Position numbers and translations under genes: made by a program
NCBI GenBank assembly: GCA_913030785.1
Contig: CAJWER010000193.1
Coordinates: 1-5,860 of the forward strand
DNA length: 5,860 nucleotides
Direction of reading: 5' to 3'
Source: an uncultured Chloroflexota bacterium
Lineage (GTDB): Bacteria; Chloroflexota; Dehalococcoidia; Lucifugimonadales; CAJWER01
Shown: positions 4,107-5,860 of the stretch, one piece after another
Position numbering within the stretch: position 1 is the stretch's first letter
How the letters are laid out: the number at the start of each line of letters is the position of its first letter
Notes under the pieces: model-generated
What the model was told of the DNA's origin: nothing
Database searches by the model: none
What the model saw: the letters and a program-made list of their open reading frames with translations, nothing else

Positions 4107-5213
4107 TCAGATCGACCACTGTTCAACTGCATGGGGATCAAGCTCAAGCCCCAGGCCCGGCCTGTCGGGGAACGGCGACCACATGCCGTCCTTCTGCGGC
4201 GGTATCTCCGTGTACCACGCCAGGTCACATGCAACATCGACCCCCAGGTACTCGACAGCTTTGAGGTTGGGGGTGGCGCATGCCAGATGCAGGTGCACAA
4301 GCTGGAACGCATGAGGCGCCACGAGCAGGTTAAAGGAGTGCGCGAGGTGTGCTACCTTCATCCACTCGGTCACCCCGCCGACACGGGCGACATCAGGCTG
4401 CGCAATATCCACCGCGCCACCCGCGATCAACTCGCGGAACCGGTACTTGTATGACTCTAGCTCACCGGCCGCAACGGGTATATCGATGGCCCTACGGACC
4501 TCTGCCAGGCCATGGGAATCGTCCGCCAGCACCGGCTCCTCGAACCAGCCAACCTGGAACTGCTCAAACTCCCTGGCCATGTAGATGGCCTGCTTTGGGT
4601 AGTACCCATAATTGCCGTCGATGTAGAGAGCGACATCGTCGCCGATGGCCTTGCGAACCGCAGCAACCCTGGATATGTCCTCCGCCTCCGCCCGACCGTA
4701 GTCCCTCGCCACCTTCATTTTGACTTTGCGGATACCCTGTTCGATGTAACCGGTCATCTCGGCAACCAACTCCGCCTCAGAGAGGTTAGTCCAGCCGCCT
4801 GAGCCGTAGATTGGTACCGCGTCGGTGTAGGCCCCGAGCAGCCTGTACAGTGGCAAGCCCAGCGCCTTGGCCTTGAGGTCCCACAGGCCTATATCTACCG
4901 CCGACAGTGCCTGGGACGCTATCCCCTTGTTGCCGAATGTGCGGAGCTTCCAAAACATTTCGCTCCACAGCCGCTCTATGTCGAATGGGTCCTGTCCGAT
5001 GAGAATTTGCTTGAGTATCGTCTCAATGAGCTGTGCACTGCCCGGGGAGGCCTGCCCGACGCCAAGCCCTTCGACATCCTCGTCGGTCTTGATGTGTGCG
5101 AAGAGATGGCTGCGACCTCCTGCACCTGGCCCAGGCGGCGCCAGGGTACCATCCTGCACCGCCGGTACATTTGGGTAGTGGAGGGTCGTGGTCGTAACGT
5201 CGACGATCTTCAT
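4107..5213 (-). CDS. Mandelate racemase/muconate lactonizing enzyme family protein (probable sugar-acid dehydratase)
   Basis: This 368-residue enolase-superfamily enzyme has the usual length. The N-terminal capping domain (~1-125) includes DIGLWDLKAKALGLPLYRLLG, split here as DIGLWDLKAK and ALGLPLYRLLG. The (beta/alpha)7-beta barrel carries the full catalytic set: Lys165 and Lys167 (KMK, the KxK bases), metal ligands Asp199 (YIDGN), Glu225/226 (WFEEP) and Glu251 (AAGE), and the Asp274-His301 dyad (QPDVARVGG and APHAF). KxK plus the His-Asp dyad places it in the mandelate racemase subgroup, which removes an alpha proton from a Mg2+-bound carboxylate and is mostly acid-sugar dehydratases. The substrate cannot be assigned. 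The ATG at 5213 is supported by AGGAG (5223-5219), 5 nt upstream, and by the family-typical opening MKIVDV. The upstream in-frame extension to 5387 runs through the promoter region and is rejected. It is divergent from an alcohol dehydrogenase, suggesting one pathway. Confidence 0.94.
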   Translation of the reverse strand: MKIVDVTTTTLHYPNVPAVQDGTLAPPGPGAGGRSHLFAHIKTDEDVEGLGVGQASPGSAQLIETILKQILIGQDPFDIERLWSEMFWKLRTFGNKGIASQALSAVDIGLWDLKAKALGLPLYRLLGAYTDAVPIYGSGGWTNLSEAELVAEMTGYIEQGIRKVKMKVARDYGRAEAEDISRVAAVRKAIGDDVALYIDGNYGYYPKQAIYMAREFEQFQVGWFEEPVLADDSHGLAEVRRAIDIPVAAGELESYKYRFRELIAGGAVDIAQPDVARVGGVTEWMKVAHLAHSFNLLVAPHAFQLVHLHLACATPNLKAVEYLGVDVACDLAWYTEIPPQKDGMWSPFPDRPGLGLELDPHAVEQWSI

Positions 5214-5271
5214 GGCGTCTCCTGGGCGAGTGAAAAGCGAGAGGCGGCGGGCAGCCTCAAAACGCGGACTC

Positions 5272-5300
5272 AGTGTAGTTGGAGGGCTGTTTGCAGTCAA
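5272..5300 (-). promoter_or_regulatory. Promoter of the mandelate racemase-family gene
   Basis: The minus strand has TTGACT (5300-5295), a 17-nt spacer and TACACT (5277-5272). The start would be near 5265, giving a leader of about 50 nt. The -35 matches the consensus at 5 of 6 positions and the -10 at 4 of 6. Confidence 0.6.
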
Positions 5301-5324
5301 CGGAGCCGCCGGTCCGCGCTTGAC
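5296..5324. promoter_or_regulatory. Dyad between the two divergent -35 boxes (candidate operator)
   Basis: GTCAA-CGGA (5296-5304) and TCCG-CGC-TTGAC (5313-5324) form a partly symmetric element: CGGA/TCCG flank GCCGCCGG, and GTCAA/TTGAC lie outside with three extra bases on the right. The outer blocks are the -35 boxes themselves, so only the CGGA/TCCG part adds evidence. A regulator here could switch both genes together. Confidence 0.3.
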
Positions 5325-5348
5325 ACACGAGAGATCCGACGACAGAAT
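5320..5348 (+). promoter_or_regulatory. Promoter of the alcohol dehydrogenase gene
   Basis: A consensus TTGACA (5320-5325) is followed by a 17-nt spacer and CAGAAT (5343-5348, 4 of 6). The start would be near 5355, about 22 nt before ATG 5377. It is back to back with the opposite promoter, with 19 bp between the -35 boxes. Confidence 0.6.
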
Positions 5349-5376
5349 TCGGCGGAAGTCTGAACATACGGAGGCC

Positions 5377-5860
5377 ATGTTGCCCACAATGAGGGTCGGC
5401 GTTGCTACGGGTCTGGGCCAGTTGCGCTGCGAGGAAGTACCAGCGCACGAACCTCAGCCTGGCAAGGTGTTGGTGCGGACGATCAAGGCGTCGATCTGCG
5501 GCAGCGACCTGCACGTCGTCTATATGGGATGGAGTGTGGAGTCGTTTCCTCTGGCTAACGGCCATCCAGGGCACGAGGGAGTCGGAGAGGTCGTTGACGG
5601 CGGCGGCACCAGCTTTCTGCCTGGAGAGCTGGTACTGACGGTCCCATTCCCGGCTACAGCCCACACCTTCTCCGAATACCAGCTCATAGACCCGGGTAGC
5701 CTGCTGCGATTGCCAGACGGGCCGCCGCTATCCCACATGCTCATGGCCCAACAGTTGGGCACCACGATTTTCGCCTCGCACAAGCTACCCTCACTCATCG
5801 GCAAGACTGTGGTCGTGCTAGGACAGGGCTCGGCTGGCCTGTTCCACGACTTCGTTCTAC
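5377..5860 (+). CDS. Zinc-dependent medium-chain alcohol/polyol dehydrogenase (partial, C-terminus beyond window)
   Basis: The frame stays open for 161 codons to the window edge. The N-terminal GroES-like domain shows the catalytic zinc Cys41 in ASICGSDLH and the GHEGVG motif with His66-Glu67. The NAD(P)-binding fold starts with VVVLGQGSAG (Gly149, Gly151, Gly154 of GxGxxG). The four-cysteine structural-zinc lobe that normally follows the GDxV segment is absent: the sequence passes from PGELVLTVPFP straight to HTFSEYQL. The family oxidises alcohols or polyols with NAD(P)+. The substrate is unknown, but the divergent sugar-acid enzyme points to carbohydrate or polyol breakdown. The start is ambiguous: GGAGG (5370-5374) is 2 nt from ATG 5377, 5 nt from TTG 5380 and 14 nt from ATG 5389. 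All are in frame, and conservation begins only at RVGVATG, right after ATG 5389. Confidence 0.92.
   Translation, partial: MLPTMRVGVATGLGQLRCEEVPAHEPQPGKVLVRTIKASICGSDLHVVYMGWSVESFPLANGHPGHEGVGEVVDGGGTSFLPGELVLTVPFPATAHTFSEYQLIDPGSLLRLPDGPPLSHMLMAQQLGTTIFASHKLPSLIGKTVVVLGQGSAGLFHDFVL

Noticed and set aside
4022..4454. Overlapping open frames on both strands near the 3' end of the enolase-superfamily gene
   Set aside because: Arg/Cys/Pro-rich shadow composition; the minus-strand frame overlaps the conserved barrel C-terminus in another register.
5214..5387. N-terminal extension of the mandelate racemase-family protein back to 5387
   Set aside because: It runs through the divergent promoter region, overlaps the dehydrogenase start, resembles no family sequence, and ATG 5213 has a good AGGAG and begins with the family-typical MKIVDV.
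5257..5804. Minus-strand frames of 135 and 94 residues at the right end
   Set aside because: They are antisense to the clear alcohol dehydrogenase reading with its zinc and nucleotide-binding motifs.

Overview
The window (5860 bases, GC-rich) looks like chromosomal DNA of a free-living bacterium, most plausibly a Chloroflexota lineage such as Dehalococcoidia/SAR202. That placement is an inference from protein style: a CysA-like thiosulfate sulfurtransferase, an OmpR-type regulator with an eroded receiver, an enolase-superfamily sugar-acid enzyme and an RsgA with a long basic head. No rRNA, tRNA, CRISPR array or insertion sequence was seen.

Left part, minus strand (1-1964): a rhodanese-type sulfurtransferase, then an OmpR/PhoB-family regulator 38 nt downstream, then a good sigma-70-like promoter and the first 57 codons of an E1 alpha subunit of a 2-oxoacid dehydrogenase that runs off the left edge.

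Middle (1950-2514, plus strand): divergent from the sulfurtransferase lies an ArsR/SmtB-family repressor with the CVC metal-site motif. It is followed by an easily missed 31-residue peptide with eight cysteines, an excellent Shine-Dalgarno and no recognised family. The control region carries two large dyad symmetries, one covering both divergent -35 elements and one covering the usual start codon of the repressor. The simplest reading is a self-regulated metal, metalloid or sulfur-stress unit, analogous in logic to smtB/smtA but with a much smaller cysteine peptide. This is the most interesting part of the window.

Convergent to it is rsgA (minus strand, 2511-3707), a circularly permuted GTPase of 30S subunit maturation. 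Its stop codon shares the palindrome CTAG with the stop of the cysteine peptide.

The 399-base stretch 3708-4106 has no ordinary gene but is not empty. On the minus strand it holds a perfect TATAAT, an AGGAGG, a very short ORF, an out-of-frame hydrophobic reading frame and a hairpin followed by a U-rich run. Together these form a compact promoter-to-terminator unit of about 270 nt.

Right part (4107-5860): a mandelate racemase/muconate lactonizing enzyme family protein (minus) and a zinc-type alcohol dehydrogenase (plus, running off the right edge) are divergently transcribed from a 163-bp region with back-to-back promoters. The pair suggests catabolism of a sugar acid or polyol. The exact substrate cannot be read from the sequence.
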